This document shows, piece after piece, positions 42,322 through 51,616 of a stretch of DNA of 64,000 bases. A model generated the notes under the pieces. The model had not been told where the DNA came from. It ran no database searches and saw only the letters and a program-made list of their open reading frames with translations. Position 1 is the stretch's first letter. Each line of letters opens with the position of its first letter. The position numbers and the translations under genes are program-made. The stretch is from Euzebya pacifica (GTDB lineage: Bacteria > Actinomycetota > Nitriliruptoria > Euzebyales > Euzebyaceae): contig NZ_CP031166.1 in the NCBI RefSeq assembly GCF_003344865.1, positions 186,001 through 250,000 of the forward strand, in the 5' to 3' direction.

Positions 42322-42969
42322 GTGTTGGGCCAGCACGACGCGACCCGAACCTGCGGATACACCACCGCAGACGGCTTGGCATGTCCGGAACCGGCCCGTC
42401 CCGGCGAAACCCGGTGCGCCGAGCACGCCCCGGAACGGTGGACCACCGGAGGACTGCTCGGCCTCACCGACCTCGACATCCGCATCCTTCGCTCCCAGGG
42501 CATCACCCCGGAGCAGGTCGCTGCCTACCCCCGCCACCTCGTGCCGTCATCGATCCGCGACCTCGTCGAAGCCGGAATCGGACCCGAGCGCGCCCAAGGA
42601 TGGCCGCAGCGGTTCACCTTCGGCAGTGAGCTGGTCGCGATGATCACCGCCGGGCTGGACCCGGCCACCGCCGACCCCTACCCGGAACGGTTCTCCGGAT
42701 CGGAGATCGTGGAGCTCCACCGGGCCGGCCTCACACCTTCCGCAGCCGACAACTGGCCCGTCCGATTCGACGGCCACGACATCGCCTATCTCGCCGCCAA
42801 ACGGCTGCCGCCCCGCTACTGCGACGCCTACCCCGACTGGATGGCCCCCTCCGTCATCGCCCGACTCCACAGCGTCGGTGTCACCCCCGAGGTCATCGCG
42901 GGCACCGCTGACATGTGGACCGAAGCGATGTCAGAGGACGAAATCGAACAGTTCCTGTCGCTGCTATGA
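42322..42969 (+). CDS. Cys-module protein with six 25-residue helical repeats
   Basis: 215 residues; GTG 42322 behind GAAGGAAGG. The Cys module is at 11-34 (CGYTT ... CAEH), but no DPF follows. Residues ~45-210 are about six 25-residue repeats of the pattern I..L...GI.PE.A..YP.RF (VPSSIRDLVEAGIGPERA, TFGSELVAMITAGLDPATA, SGSEIVELHRAGLTPSAA). They should stack as an alpha-solenoid binding scaffold. Related W/A-G repeats are in the 32605, 44616 and 61748 products. Partner unknown. Confidence 0.75.
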   Translation: MLGQHDATRTCGYTTADGLACPEPARPGETRCAEHAPERWTTGGLLGLTDLDIRILRSQGITPEQVAAYPRHLVPSSIRDLVEAGIGPERAQGWPQRFTFGSELVAMITAGLDPATADPYPERFSGSEIVELHRAGLTPSAADNWPVRFDGHDIAYLAAKRLPPRYCDAYPDWMAPSVIARLHSVGVTPEVIAGTADMWTEAMSEDEIEQFLSLL

Positions 42970-43023
42970 CCTCGACGGCGAACGGGCGTTCCCGCACCCC
43001 CGCGGGGCTACGGTGGGCCTCAC

Positions 43024-43536
43024 ATGGATGAAGTACGGACCGCAATGACCGCGACGATCAAGACGATCGGCTCGATCGCCGATCCCGTCGACGCCCAGGC
43101 CGACGCGCGGGACTGGTCGACCGCTGCCGGGTCCTACATCGAACGGTTCGGCGACGTGCGCCGCAAGGCCATCGCCGCCAAGGTCGCAGGGTCCAACCGC
43201 ACACAGGTCGCCCGTGTCCTCGGGATGTCACGCCAACGCGTCTCCCAGATCCTCAACGGCGGCGGATGGCCGCCCGCACCCGGCAAGCGACCCAAGAACG
43301 AACCGCTGATCGCCGCGCTTGACGCCCACCTCGAGCGCGTCACCGCCATCGAGGACCCCGTCGCACGGGTGAAGGAGTGTGCGCAGGCCATCGAGGTGCT
43401 GGTGTCGTTCCAGAAGGCCCTGCGGGTCACCCGCAGTCGGTGCATCGACTACGTCACAAGGGAACACTCCTACCGCGAGGCCGCCGGCATGTTCGACATG
43501 CCCCACCAGCGCGTCCACCGGTACGCCGCCGCGTGA
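43024..43536 (+). CDS. DNA-binding protein with two helix-turn-helix segments
   Basis: 170 residues. ATG 43024 lies 9 nt after TACGGT; a later ATG (43045) is possible. The first HTH is NRTQVARVLGMSRQRVSQIL, with the sharp Q-R-V-S-Q recognition helix; the C-terminal SYREAAGMFDMPHQRVHRYA looks like a second. The linker is helical. It could be a repressor or partition-type protein and is one candidate for the regulator of the TGCTA sites. It lies upstream of the CpaE-like ATPase gene. Confidence 0.7.
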   Translation: MDEVRTAMTATIKTIGSIADPVDAQADARDWSTAAGSYIERFGDVRRKAIAAKVAGSNRTQVARVLGMSRQRVSQILNGGGWPPAPGKRPKNEPLIAALDAHLERVTAIEDPVARVKECAQAIEVLVSFQKALRVTRSRCIDYVTREHSYREAAGMFDMPHQRVHRYAAA

Positions 43537-43572
43537 CCAGCCCGGGCGGCACCGTCCCGGTCGGGGCCGACC

Positions 43573-43590
43573 ATCAACAGCGATGTTGAT
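43573..43590. promoter_or_regulatory. inverted repeat at the start of the CpaE-like gene
   Basis: ATCAAC-N6-GTTGAT straddles the start codon at 43583. Could be an operator or an mRNA hairpin over the start; short, so low confidence. Confidence 0.25.
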
Positions 43591-44245
43591 CGCTGTTGCC
43601 TCGCTGCGAGGAAGCCCCGGTGCGACCACCGTGGCGCTCGCTGCTGCCGACCTCGCCACCGCCAACGGCTACGTCATCGTTGTCGACGCCGACGGGGACG
43701 GCTCGCTGCTCGCCCACGGCTACGGCCAAGGCCTTGACGGATGGGCCCGGACCGACGGCGCCGACGACCCCGCAGTCCACGGCACCGCCAGGACCTCCGG
43801 CGCCGTGGTTCTCGCCGGCCCGGTGCTCCCGGTCGAGATGCCACCGGTGGTGACCGCTGCGACCGGCCCGCTGCAGCGGGTGTCGCGTGCCGGCGTCACC
43901 GTCGTCGTCGACTGCGGCCGCATCGGCGGCCCCTCCGCCGGACTGTTCCACACCGCTGACCGGCGCCTGCTGCTCGTCCGCGACCTCCCACCACACGTGG
44001 AGTCCGTAACCGCCCTGCTGGACGGGCGCAACGGCGTCGCCGAGGTGCTGCGGGTCGGCCCCAAGGGCCGGTTGCCCGACGACCCCCAGACCGCCGAACT
44101 GGTGATGGGTGACGACTGCCCACCGCAGATGCTGCGGTCATCGCCGCTGGGACGTGCGATCGCGTCGGTCCTTGCCGATACAGGGGTGGAGATGCCCGAA
44201 TCGGACCGGCCCGCCTGGGCCGAAGCGCAGGGAGCGATCGCGTGA
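43583..44245 (+). CDS. CpaE/MinD-like ATPase
   Basis: 220 residues from ATG 43583. A deviant Walker A (LRGSPGATTVALAAA) near residue 8 and VIVVDADGDGSLL match ParA/MinD/CpaE-type ATPases; the SRAGVTVVVDCGRIG strand is the Walker B region. The signature Lys before the P-loop is not obvious, as in CpaE. The next gene is a receiver-domain protein overlapping by 4 nt, again reminiscent of CpaE, which carries a receiver-like domain. A role in positioning or secretion is inference. Confidence 0.7.
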   Translation: MLIAVASLRGSPGATTVALAAADLATANGYVIVVDADGDGSLLAHGYGQGLDGWARTDGADDPAVHGTARTSGAVVLAGPVLPVEMPPVVTAATGPLQRVSRAGVTVVVDCGRIGGPSAGLFHTADRRLLLVRDLPPHVESVTALLDGRNGVAEVLRVGPKGRLPDDPQTAELVMGDDCPPQMLRSSPLGRAIASVLADTGVEMPESDRPAWAEAQGAIA

Positions 44246-44619
44246 GCCACCACATCCTCGTCGTCGACGACGAACCGTCGGTGCGGGGCGTCGTGGAGGC
44301 CGTGCTGTTCGCCGACGGGTTCGACGTCACCACCGTCAGGGACGGCGAGGAGGCGCTGGATGCCATGGAGGAGCGGCTTCCCGACGCCGTTGTCCTTGAC
44401 CTGATGATGCCGGCGATGACCGGATGGGAGGTCCTCGACGAGATCCGCCGCGACCCGCGCCACCAGCACAGCCGGGTGCCGGTCCTGGTGCTCACCGCCA
44501 AGGCCACCGACTGGGACCGTGACCGGACCACCGCCGCCGACCACTTCATGTCCAAGCCGTTCGAGCCCGACGAACTGGTCCAGACCCTCACGCGGCTGAT
44601 CGCCGCGAAGGCCTCCTAG
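44242..44619 (+). CDS. single-domain response regulator (CheY-like)
   Basis: 125 residues; GTG 44242 overlaps the previous stop. A complete receiver domain: acidic pair in LVVDDEPS, phospho-acceptor Asp in VVLDLMMP, Thr in VLVLTAKA and Lys in SKPFEPDE. No output domain, so it signals by protein contact, probably with the co-translated CpaE-like ATPase. No histidine kinase in the window. Confidence 0.85.
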   Translation: MSHHILVVDDEPSVRGVVEAVLFADGFDVTTVRDGEEALDAMEERLPDAVVLDLMMPAMTGWEVLDEIRRDPRHQHSRVPVLVLTAKATDWDRDRTTAADHFMSKPFEPDELVQTLTRLIAAKAS

Positions 44620-45593
44620 CCGTCGGCGGCCCGGCGGGCGACCGGCCGGATCCGGGCGAACAGCCGCTCTGCCAGCCCGAACCTGCCAACCGGTTCCGTC
44701 CCCAGCCCCACGGCGAGATGGCGGCACGTCGCAACGACCGCCGGGTCGATGTGGTCGGTGGCCTCGGCCACTGCTGACACCGGGAACCCCTCCTCGTTCG
44801 CTGCGACGGTGACCGCCTTAACGATCCGCGCGGAGCGGGGAGACTCGTCCGACGCGAGGAACGCCAGCACCCGGTCGACGGCGTCGTCCAGCCGGTCCTG
44901 CGCGAGCGGGGGCCTGACACCGGCGTCGTGGTAGTCGTGGGCGTCCTGCGGGTGCCACACGCCATGGTGGACCCATTTGGCGGCCCGTTGCGGTGTCGCG
45001 CCGGCGTCCTCCCACGCCTGGACGGCCGTCAGGACAACCGGGTGGGACAGGGACGCCGGCAACGACCAACGTGACCGCAGCCGGGAGGCGTGCCGGATGG
45101 TTCGGGGCCGCCGCACCGCGATGTCGACGAAGGTTGCGGTGTCGCGGGCCAGTGTCGGCCGGTCGATCGCCAGCGACCCGGCGGTCATGAGCACGTCACC
45201 GACTGCCCACAGGAAGTCCTCCGACATGGTGTCGAGGTCCTCGGCCAGGAAGTCCGCCGCGTGGGCCGCGAGCTCCCGTGCGGTCAGGGACGGGTCGACA
45301 AGCGCGAGTGCGGCGAGGGACTCAGCCCGTTCCTCCCGCAGCGGTCGTCCTGCTGCCCGTGCGGTCGCGGCCCATCCACGCGCATGGCGTCCGTGCGGGT
45401 CGTTCAGGAGTGCCGCATGGGTTGACAGTGCAGGGCCGAGGAACAGGTGCAGGAGGTCGGGGACCCGGTCGGTGGAAGGGCCGTGCTCGATCCACCGTTC
45501 CATGAGTCGGGTAGAGATGGCGGGAGCGGCCCAGTCTGCGTCCCAGGGGAGGATGTCGCCGCCGTGCTCGGCCGGGTCGTAGCCCGTGACCAT
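44616..45593 (-). CDS. 325-residue protein with W/A-G helical repeats
   Basis: ATG 45593 with GGAGGAGG. Helical throughout. Residues ~205-245 (AVQAWEDAGATPQRAAKWVH, HGVWHPQDAHDYHDAGV) match the C-terminal segment of the 61748 product (AWDDLGMTQPEAAVW, GYHPQDAAALTDLG). Likely a scaffold or binding protein. It converges with the receiver gene (4-bp overlap) and is driven by operator site g. Function unknown. Confidence 0.7.
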   Translation of the reverse strand: MVTGYDPAEHGGDILPWDADWAAPAISTRLMERWIEHGPSTDRVPDLLHLFLGPALSTHAALLNDPHGRHARGWAATARAAGRPLREERAESLAALALVDPSLTARELAAHAADFLAEDLDTMSEDFLWAVGDVLMTAGSLAIDRPTLARDTATFVDIAVRRPRTIRHASRLRSRWSLPASLSHPVVLTAVQAWEDAGATPQRAAKWVHHGVWHPQDAHDYHDAGVRPPLAQDRLDDAVDRVLAFLASDESPRSARIVKAVTVAANEEGFPVSAVAEATDHIDPAVVATCRHLAVGLGTEPVGRFGLAERLFARIRPVARRAADG

Positions 45594-45622
45594 CCGTTCT
45601 ACCTCCTCCCAGAACCCCGTAG

Positions 45623-45639
45623 TGCTCGCTATCGTAGCA
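45623..45639 (-). promoter_or_regulatory. minus-strand -10 with TGCTA-type operator (site g)
   Basis: On the minus strand TACGAT (45636-45631) lies within the palindrome TGCTA-N7-GAGCA (one mismatch). Upstream -35 match is weak. The leader carries GGAGGAGG before ATG 45593. Confidence 0.6.
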
Positions 45640-45654
45640 CAAAAGGGCAATTGT

Positions 45655-45660
45655 CCGGAA
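45655..45660 (+). promoter_or_regulatory. GGAATG element in the 45593/45730 divergent region
   Basis: Located 69 nt before ATG 45730, the weakest case of the series because of the long interval. Confidence 0.2.
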
Positions 45661-45729
45661 TGTGATGTTGGGATCACCATCCGTCACGCGGCTTCGACAG
45701 CCCTCCGCGCTCGGGTAGTGATTGCCCTG

Positions 45730-46083
45730 ATGGACTACGACACCAAACCGGCATGGCTCGTATTCGCTGTGGCCCTGACGACCGCCATGTTCGCCTTGGG
45801 GGTCCCCGAGCTGTGGGCGGAGGCCCGTGCCGGCACGGTCCTTATGGTCGAACCCGTCATGATGGCAGCGGTCGCCATTGGCCTTGCCATGGTTCCCACA
45901 GCCGTGGCATGGATGGCATGCGCAGCGTTCGGCACCTACACCCCCGACCTGTTGCCCGATGAGCTCGAACGGGCGATGCGGCCCGATGTCGCCGTGGAAC
46001 CGACGGCCGTCGCCAGGCTCCGCGGGTTCAACGTCGTGACCTCGGGAACCCCGCTGCCGCCCTCCCTTCGCGTGACCGACTGA
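45730..46083 (+). CDS. small membrane protein
   Basis: 117 residues from ATG 45730; the GTG at 45718 is in frame. Two hydrophobic helices (AWLVFAVALTTAMFALGV and VMMAAVAIGLAMVPTAVAWM) and a C-terminal soluble tail with PDELERAMRPDVAVEP. A TTCGAC/TAGTGA promoter-like pair with 17-bp spacing precedes it, ending 5-6 nt upstream, consistent with a leaderless transcript. Function unknown. Confidence 0.55.
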   Translation: MDYDTKPAWLVFAVALTTAMFALGVPELWAEARAGTVLMVEPVMMAAVAIGLAMVPTAVAWMACAAFGTYTPDLLPDELERAMRPDVAVEPTAVARLRGFNVVTSGTPLPPSLRVTD

Positions 46084-46102
46084 CCCCGGGGCGGCCGCCT
46101 CC

Positions 46103-46108
46103 GGAATG
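46103..46108 (+). promoter_or_regulatory. GGAATG element upstream of 46144 gene
   Basis: 35 nt before the TTG start with CCCCGGAGG in the interval. Same 35-nt spacing as before the tagged gene at 59224. Confidence 0.35.
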
Positions 46109-46143
46109 GACGGGGTGAACCCACCCCCCGGAGGCCGGTCCAG

Positions 46144-48483
46144 TTGCCCAGAACACGCACACGCTGCTTGGCGCCCACCACCGATGGCGGCGCCTGCATG
46201 CGTCACACCACCGGCGGCCGCTGCCACCAGCACCGCAGCAGCGCGTCGCGCAACGGCAGCGCAGACGCCACGGCCAGCCGTGCCGCAGCCTCCGACCCGT
46301 TCACCAGCGGGACCGTCGGCCTCCGCGACCTGCCCGCACAAGCCGCCGGCGACCCGTTCCACGGCTCGGCGCTGAAGATGTCAGGGGTCACCACCGTCTG
46401 CACCGGCCCGGGATGTGCAGCCAACACCACCGCACGCGACGGGCTGTGCGCCTCGTGCCACTCCAACGGCAACGCACCCGGTCCCGACACGCCCGGCTAC
46501 CAGGACCTGATCCACGACGGCATGGCACTCACCGCCTGCACCCATGGAGGATGCGGCCGGCCAACCCGGTCCCGGACCGGGGTGTGCATCAAGCACCGAG
46601 GCGTACACGGGCCATCCTCAACGGACCGTGCCGACGGGCTTCCGCAACGGTCCGCCGCAGCGGAGCGCGACATCCTGAACGACCGTGAACCACGGCTGAT
46701 CGACCTGATCGGCAGCGGCCCGCAGCTCGGCCTCGCCGCCCGTGGCAGCGACCAGCACCGCAGGGACATCCGCACCCGCGATGTGAAGGCCTGGTGCATC
46801 GGCGGCAGCGACGACGACCCCTGCCCCAACACCACCAAGTCCACCACCGGCCGGTGCGGCGGCCACCGGCCACCCGCCTACGGCTCCATCTGCATCGGCA
46901 TCACCACCGGTGGTCAACGCTGCCGCCGGTCGGTCTGGGGCCGACCGACGTGCGACCAGCACCGCGACGGCGACACGGTCCTGACCACCGACACCCACCT
47001 GTGCACCGCGATCGCCCACTCGGGGAAACGCTGCACCAAGACCGCCGCCGACGGCACCGTCACCTGCTACCTGCACGCCCACTGGTCCGACCCCGACGCC
47101 GACGCCGCCGGCCACCTCGCCGGCACCTCCCAGGCCAACCCCGACCACGACGGACGCGTCACCGGCGGCATCGGACGGTGGAAGACCCGCCAGGCATCCG
47201 CCAAGGCCCCCCAGTCATTCCCACGGGACCGTCGCAAGGCCTCTGGTGCCCAACGTGCCCGAACGGCCCCCAAGGCCCCCAAGGCGGGCTTCCGCAGCTA
47301 CGCCCACGCCAACGACGCCGTTGTCGGTCCCGCCGCCGCCAAGGAGAACCTCCCCGCCGTTGAGCACCTCCGAGGCCGCAAGATCGTCTTCGTCGACATG
47401 GACGGCACGGTCTACGACTCGTGGCACTGCTGCTCCAAGAAGGACAACAGCCTCGTCGGCAACGACGAGTGTCGCCACATCCGCACCGACACCGTCGAGG
47501 CGATCAAGCAGACGATCGCTGACAACACCGGCCCAGACGGGATCCCCCCTGTTCCCGTCGCGCTCACCTGGCGGGCTGGATGCGAGACGGTGACCCGTGA
47601 ATGGCTCGGCCACCTCGCCGCCGAGACCGGCCTTGAGATCACCGACGTGTTCCTCCCCGGCTCCTCCCAGGACATCGCTGGACTCGCCATGCCGCGCAAC
47701 AAGGGCGGGGGGGTGGACCACCAGGCCAACCGCACCCAGTGGGGCGGAGGCCAGGTCGCGTTCAAGGCCCGTGAGATCGAGAGCCTCCTCGATGTCCTCG
47801 GGATCGTCCCGGTCGGCCACTTCGAGGACAACGCCGACGTGCTCAAGATGAGCGAGGGGAAGGGCACCGGCCACATCCATCACGTCCCCCGGCTCGTCAC
47901 CATCGAGAAGCACGAATGGGACGCCGGCTACCTGGGGGCGCCCAAGCCGAAGTACGGCTCGGGGTCATGGGGCGGTGGCCGGTCGAACTGCGAGGTCTGC
48001 AACAACCCGTTCGACGGCGTCAACGTCCGCAAGTCCGACGCCGACCGGTGGCGCTGCACCGACTGCGTCGCCTCGGTCGGCACCTGGGCGGAGGAGCAGA
48101 AGGCCAAACGTGCCTCCCGCAAGGCCGCAGCGAAGGACAACGGGATCGGCAAGGCCCGCAAGATCGTTCCCCCAGCCGACCCGTTCACCCCCGTGCCCGA
48201 CGACGACTACTCCGCCGGCAACCACTGCACCTCCTGCGGCACGCCCGTGGGCGGCCACCCCGGCCAGTGGGCCGTCTGCGACGACTGCGACTACGCCACG
48301 ACCGGGGCCGACGGCGCAGAGATCGTCGAGGGCTCAGACCTGTGGCTCGACACCGGCGGCGAGATGGAGGAGGTCACGGTGATGATGGCCGACGACGGCA
48401 CCGACTCGGTCGCGGTCAAGCGGCGCAGCGACGGCGAGATGCTGTTCGTCGACGCCGAGGACCTCCACTCAACCCCCTTCTAA
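46144..48483 (+). CDS. six-module Cys protein with HAD-like phosphatase domain and zinc ribbons
   Basis: 779 residues; TTG 46144 chosen for the GGAGG and because the first Cys module starts at residue 8. Module 1 (CLAPT ... CHQH) is followed by ASDPFTS (D51), and a second DPF is near 70. Five more Cys modules follow to about residue 320 (e.g. CIGITTGGQRC, CTAIAHSGKRC). Residues ~410-600 resemble a HAD hydrolase: VFVDMDGTVYDSW (D418, D420) and GHFEDNADVL as the metal motif. The C-terminus has CxxC pairs (CEVCN ... CTDC, CTSCG ... CDDC) separated by ADPFTPVP, and an acidic end. It may be a phosphatase or polynucleotide-end enzyme held by multiple zinc modules; substrate unknown. Confidence 0.75.
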   Translation: MPRTRTRCLAPTTDGGACMRHTTGGRCHQHRSSASRNGSADATASRAAASDPFTSGTVGLRDLPAQAAGDPFHGSALKMSGVTTVCTGPGCAANTTARDGLCASCHSNGNAPGPDTPGYQDLIHDGMALTACTHGGCGRPTRSRTGVCIKHRGVHGPSSTDRADGLPQRSAAAERDILNDREPRLIDLIGSGPQLGLAARGSDQHRRDIRTRDVKAWCIGGSDDDPCPNTTKSTTGRCGGHRPPAYGSICIGITTGGQRCRRSVWGRPTCDQHRDGDTVLTTDTHLCTAIAHSGKRCTKTAADGTVTCYLHAHWSDPDADAAGHLAGTSQANPDHDGRVTGGIGRWKTRQASAKAPQSFPRDRRKASGAQRARTAPKAPKAGFRSYAHANDAVVGPAAAKENLPAVEHLRGRKIVFVDMDGTVYDSWHCCSKKDNSLVGNDECRHIRTDTVEAIKQTIADNTGPDGIPPVPVALTWRAGCETVTREWLGHLAAETGLEITDVFLPGSSQDIAGLAMPRNKGGGVDHQANRTQWGGGQVAFKAREIESLLDVLGIVPVGHFEDNADVLKMSEGKGTGHIHHVPRLVTIEKHEWDAGYLGAPKPKYGSGSWGGGRSNCEVCNNPFDGVNVRKSDADRWRCTDCVASVGTWAEEQKAKRASRKAAAKDNGIGKARKIVPPADPFTPVPDDDYSAGNHCTSCGTPVGGHPGQWAVCDDCDYATTGADGAEIVEGSDLWLDTGGEMEEVTVMMADDGTDSVAVKRRSDGEMLFVDAEDLHSTPF

Positions 48484-48822
48484 GGAGTCCGGGTCCGTCG
48501 GGGCCTTGTGATCGCGCAGGATCCGTTCGGCCTCAGCAACGATGCGGTCGTCGTGAGCGGCCTGCTCGGCGGTCACCTCATCGAACAGGCTGGCGCCGCG
48601 GATCGTCTCCTCCGACGCGAACGCGGACCTCACGGCCCACAGGGCGGCAACGACCACAGCACCGGCGATGACGGCGCCGCCTGCGGACACGAACGCCGCG
48701 AGTGCGGACGCCTTGGAAGGGTGTGTGATCGCCTCGGCGACACGCGCCGGGGTGGCGTCAAGCGTGACGACAACGGCAGCTGTGACCGCGAACGCGGTCA
48801 GCAGGGCAAGACGTTCGTTCAT
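48469..48822 (-). CDS. small membrane protein (117 residues)
   Basis: ATG 48822. Hydrophobic helix 1 ALLTAFAVTAAVVVTL and helix 2 AGGAVIAGAVVVAALWAV, then a charged C-terminal helix (FDEVTAEQAAHDDRIVAEAE). Holin-like in size, but nothing supports that role. Converges with the 46144 gene (15-bp overlap). Confidence 0.65.
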   Translation of the reverse strand: MNERLALLTAFAVTAAVVVTLDATPARVAEAITHPSKASALAAFVSAGGAVIAGAVVVAALWAVRSAFASEETIRGASLFDEVTAEQAAHDDRIVAEAERILRDHKAPTDPDSLEGG

Positions 48823-48925
48823 CGGACCTGATGGTCGTCCGGGACCCAGTTGCAGGTCAGACGTCGATGCCTGTCGCGGGGCGGACGAGGCAGCCGTCGG
48901 GCGCTCAGTTCCCTGTGCAGCAGGG

Positions 48926-51616
48926 TCAGGACCGGGACGTCATCCGGTCGAACGCCGCGACTGCCCCGCTGATCGCCCTGGCGTAGCCGTTGATCGACGG
49001 TTGCCAGGCCGCCTGCCACGGCACGCCGAGATCGCCCAGGATCGGTCGGACGGTCCGGCCGAATGTCGTGCGCATCAACCGCAGCACCACTGCGGCGTCG
49101 GGGACGTTGGTGCCGGAACGGCGGGACAAGGCCTTGCACCAGTCCGGCCACCGCGGGTCCCATCCGGACTGCCATTCGACCTCCACGGCCACCCCAGTGT
49201 GTTCTGTGGCGATGGCGGCGGCTTTCCGGACCCGTTCGTGGTCCGCGTCCTTGCCGCCGATGAACAGCACCCGGACGGGCCTGTCGAGCGCCGCCAGTCG
49301 TGCGGCCATCCCGTCGACGGTCTCCTCGACCCTGACTGCCCGACGCATCGCATCCAGGTCGAACCCGTTGGCCCCGTAGCGGTCGACCAGCTCCAACAGG
49401 TCCTCTGGGTCGGCCTCGTGTCCGGGGTGGTCCACGTGCCGCCAGAACGCCTTGTGGGCGGCTGCGGCCGCAAGTTCGGGTTCGCCGCGAGCGACACGGA
49501 GTGCGATCCGTTGGGCGTCGACGTCGTCGCTGCCGAGGTGGGCGCGGAGGGTGTCGTCGTTGTCGAGCAGTTCCAGCCAGGTGGCGGCGACCTTGGCGTC
49601 GTCGCAGTCGATGGCGGCGTCGGCGGCGAGTGCGACGAGGTCGTCGTAGCGTCCGTCGGGGCACTGGCCCGAACGCAGGACCGATTCGGCGAGGTCGAAC
49701 GTCTCGGTTGCGGTCAGTCCGGGGGCGTCGATGAGCCCCAGGGCGGTCGGGATGCTGCCGGTCACGCCGTCGTCGACGGCCAGCAGGACGCAGCCGACGA
49801 AGGGGGCTCGGGTGGCTGCGTTGGCAAGGCACCAGGTCAGGAACGGCCCTGCGGCGCGTTGGCTGGCCGGTCCGCCGAGCACCAGCCCTTCGGCGACACC
49901 GACGAGCAGGTCGGTCGGGGGCTGCCAGCCAGCGTCGACGGCTCGGCTGAGGTGCCGGATTGCGTCGCGTGCGTTGGCAGCAGACCGGAGCGCAGCGATG
50001 CCGCGGTGGCCGGCCGCCTCCGCCGGCAGGTGGGTGCCGGCGAGCGCCGGGTGGCTGTCGAGGGCCGACACGGCCACATCCAGGGCAGCGTCGGCTCGCC
50101 GGTGGTCACCCGCGGCGAACGCGGCGTACCCGGCGAGCAGCGCCGCGACCGGATGCCCCGGGGCGTGCACGAGTGCGTCGTCGAGCTCGCCGGTGTGACT
50201 GGCGAGCAGGTCGGTGACGACGTTGTCGCCGTCGGCGATGGGGGAGGGGACATCCTCGACGAACCGCAGGTCCGTGGCGCACAGGACCCGTTGGACGGCG
50301 ACGTCTGCGGTGGCGGCCGACCGGATGTCTGTGGGGAGGCTGTTGAGGACGTCGGTGGCGGCGTCGAAGTCGCCGGCGGCGCGGAGCGTGGAGGCGAGCA
50401 CGACCCCCAACTGGGCGGTCGTGTCGGGATCAACGAGCCCGTCTGCATGGCCGATGGCGGCCTCGACGAGCCGGCGGGCGTCGGCGATGTCGCGCCGGCT
50501 GACCAGGACCGTGGCGCGGGTGGCGTACCGCTTGATGGTGGTGCCGCCGCCATCGAAGGCGTCACGACGCTCCGCCAGCATCTCGGCTGCCAACGCAATG
50601 GTGTCCTCCCCGTCAAGGAGTGCTTCGCAGACCGCTGCGGTGACGTCGGCACCGGCGACCCGGTCAGCGATCACCCCTCGGACGAGGTCGGTGCGGCCGG
50701 TGGCCTCCGCGAGGAGTGTGGCGGTGTCGCCAGCGCGTCGGGCACCGACGAGCCTGCCGATCATCCACCAGTGCCGCCGTTCGTCGTTGGCACCGGTGGA
50801 GCTGGGGTCGTGGGCGGGTTGTTCCTCGGCCTGTGCATCGATGCCGGACACGAACCCGGAGTGGAACCACGACCTGGCACGGTCAGGGGTGGAGAGGATG
50901 AGTTCGTCGGTCTGGCGGACCAGGTCGGCCCTGCTCAGCGCCTTCTCCGCTCCGATGGCCGATCCAACGGCTGCCCGGATGAGGGTGCGGTCCAGCGGGG
51001 TGAACAGCGACGCGCCGGTCAGCGGAGTGGTGACACCTTCTCCGGGGTCGTCCTGGCCGGCGTCGACGGTCTGGCCCTGCTGGTCGGCGATGAGGGTGGC
51101 GTCGTGCCCCGGCAGCTGGTCGGGCACTCCGGTCCCCGGGGCACAGCCGGTCAGGATGCGGCGCAGGTGGCCGTCGTCGGGATCGGCGTAGCCGTCCAGC
51201 ATCGCTTGGGACATCGGGGTTGCGGGCACGTCGATCATTGCGATGGAGGCGACCAGCACGACCGCTGCTTGCCAGCCGTACTTCTCCGTGGTCGCCCGCA
51301 CGGCGGTGTCGAACTCCTCGGCCGTCGGATTGTTGGCGGCCTCTGGCCCGATGACGGTGCGGGCGTGCTCGACCATCGGATTGACCAGCACCTGGCACAT
51401 CAGTGGTAGGTCGTCGTCCGGTAGTCGTGCCAGCAGGGTCCGAACGTGCTTGGGGGCACCGCCGGACACGTACTTGGGGTCGACCCTGACGCCGAGCTGG
51501 CGCAGCAGGTTTCGGACGCCGGGGTTGCGGCCGTCGCGCAGCAGTTCTCGGGCGGGCCCGTCGGGCATCGCGAGGATCGCGGCTCGCAGGACAGGGGCTG
51601 GTTGGGTGTGCATCAC
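48926..51616 (-). CDS. TPR-like protein with C-terminal DUF2325-like domain (ATPase partner)
   Basis: 896 residues; GTG 51616 overlaps the stop of the 1952-residue gene (GTGA), so the two are a coupled pair. The N-terminal ~170 residues are unrecognised. The middle is a long Ala-rich alpha-solenoid ([20 protein letters not shown]), TPR-like in spacing. The C-terminal ~120 residues ([20 protein letters not shown], then [13 protein letters not shown] and [20 protein letters not shown]) resemble DUF2325, a Rossmann-like domain common in conflict proteins. It probably acts as sensor or effector with the large ATPase. Function inferred from context. Confidence 0.75.
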   Translation of the reverse strand: MMHTQPAPVLRAAILAMPDGPARELLRDGRNPGVRNLLRQLGVRVDPKYVSGGAPKHVRTLLARLPDDDLPLMCQVLVNPMVEHARTVIGPEAANNPTAEEFDTAVRATTEKYGWQAAVVLVASIAMIDVPATPMSQAMLDGYADPDDGHLRRILTGCAPGTGVPDQLPGHDATLIADQQGQTVDAGQDDPGEGVTTPLTGASLFTPLDRTLIRAAVGSAIGAEKALSRADLVRQTDELILSTPDRARSWFHSGFVSGIDAQAEEQPAHDPSSTGANDERRHWWMIGRLVGARRAGDTATLLAEATGRTDLVRGVIADRVAGADVTAAVCEALLDGEDTIALAAEMLAERRDAFDGGGTTIKRYATRATVLVSRRDIADARRLVEAAIGHADGLVDPDTTAQLGVVLASTLRAAGDFDAATDVLNSLPTDIRSAATADVAVQRVLCATDLRFVEDVPSPIADGDNVVTDLLASHTGELDDALVHAPGHPVAALLAGYAAFAAGDHRRADAALDVAVSALDSHPALAGTHLPAEAAGHRGIAALRSAANARDAIRHLSRAVDAGWQPPTDLLVGVAEGLVLGGPASQRAAGPFLTWCLANAATRAPFVGCVLLAVDDGVTGSIPTALGLIDAPGLTATETFDLAESVLRSGQCPDGRYDDLVALAADAAIDCDDAKVAATWLELLDNDDTLRAHLGSDDVDAQRIALRVARGEPELAAAAAHKAFWRHVDHPGHEADPEDLLELVDRYGANGFDLDAMRRAVRVEETVDGMAARLAALDRPVRVLFIGGKDADHERVRKAAAIATEHTGVAVEVEWQSGWDPRWPDWCKALSRRSGTNVPDAAVVLRLMRTTFGRTVRPILGDLGVPWQAAWQPSINGYARAISGAVAAFDRMTSRS

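Noticed and set aside
48469-48822. Holin
   Set aside because: Two hydrophobic helices and small size only; no endolysin nearby.
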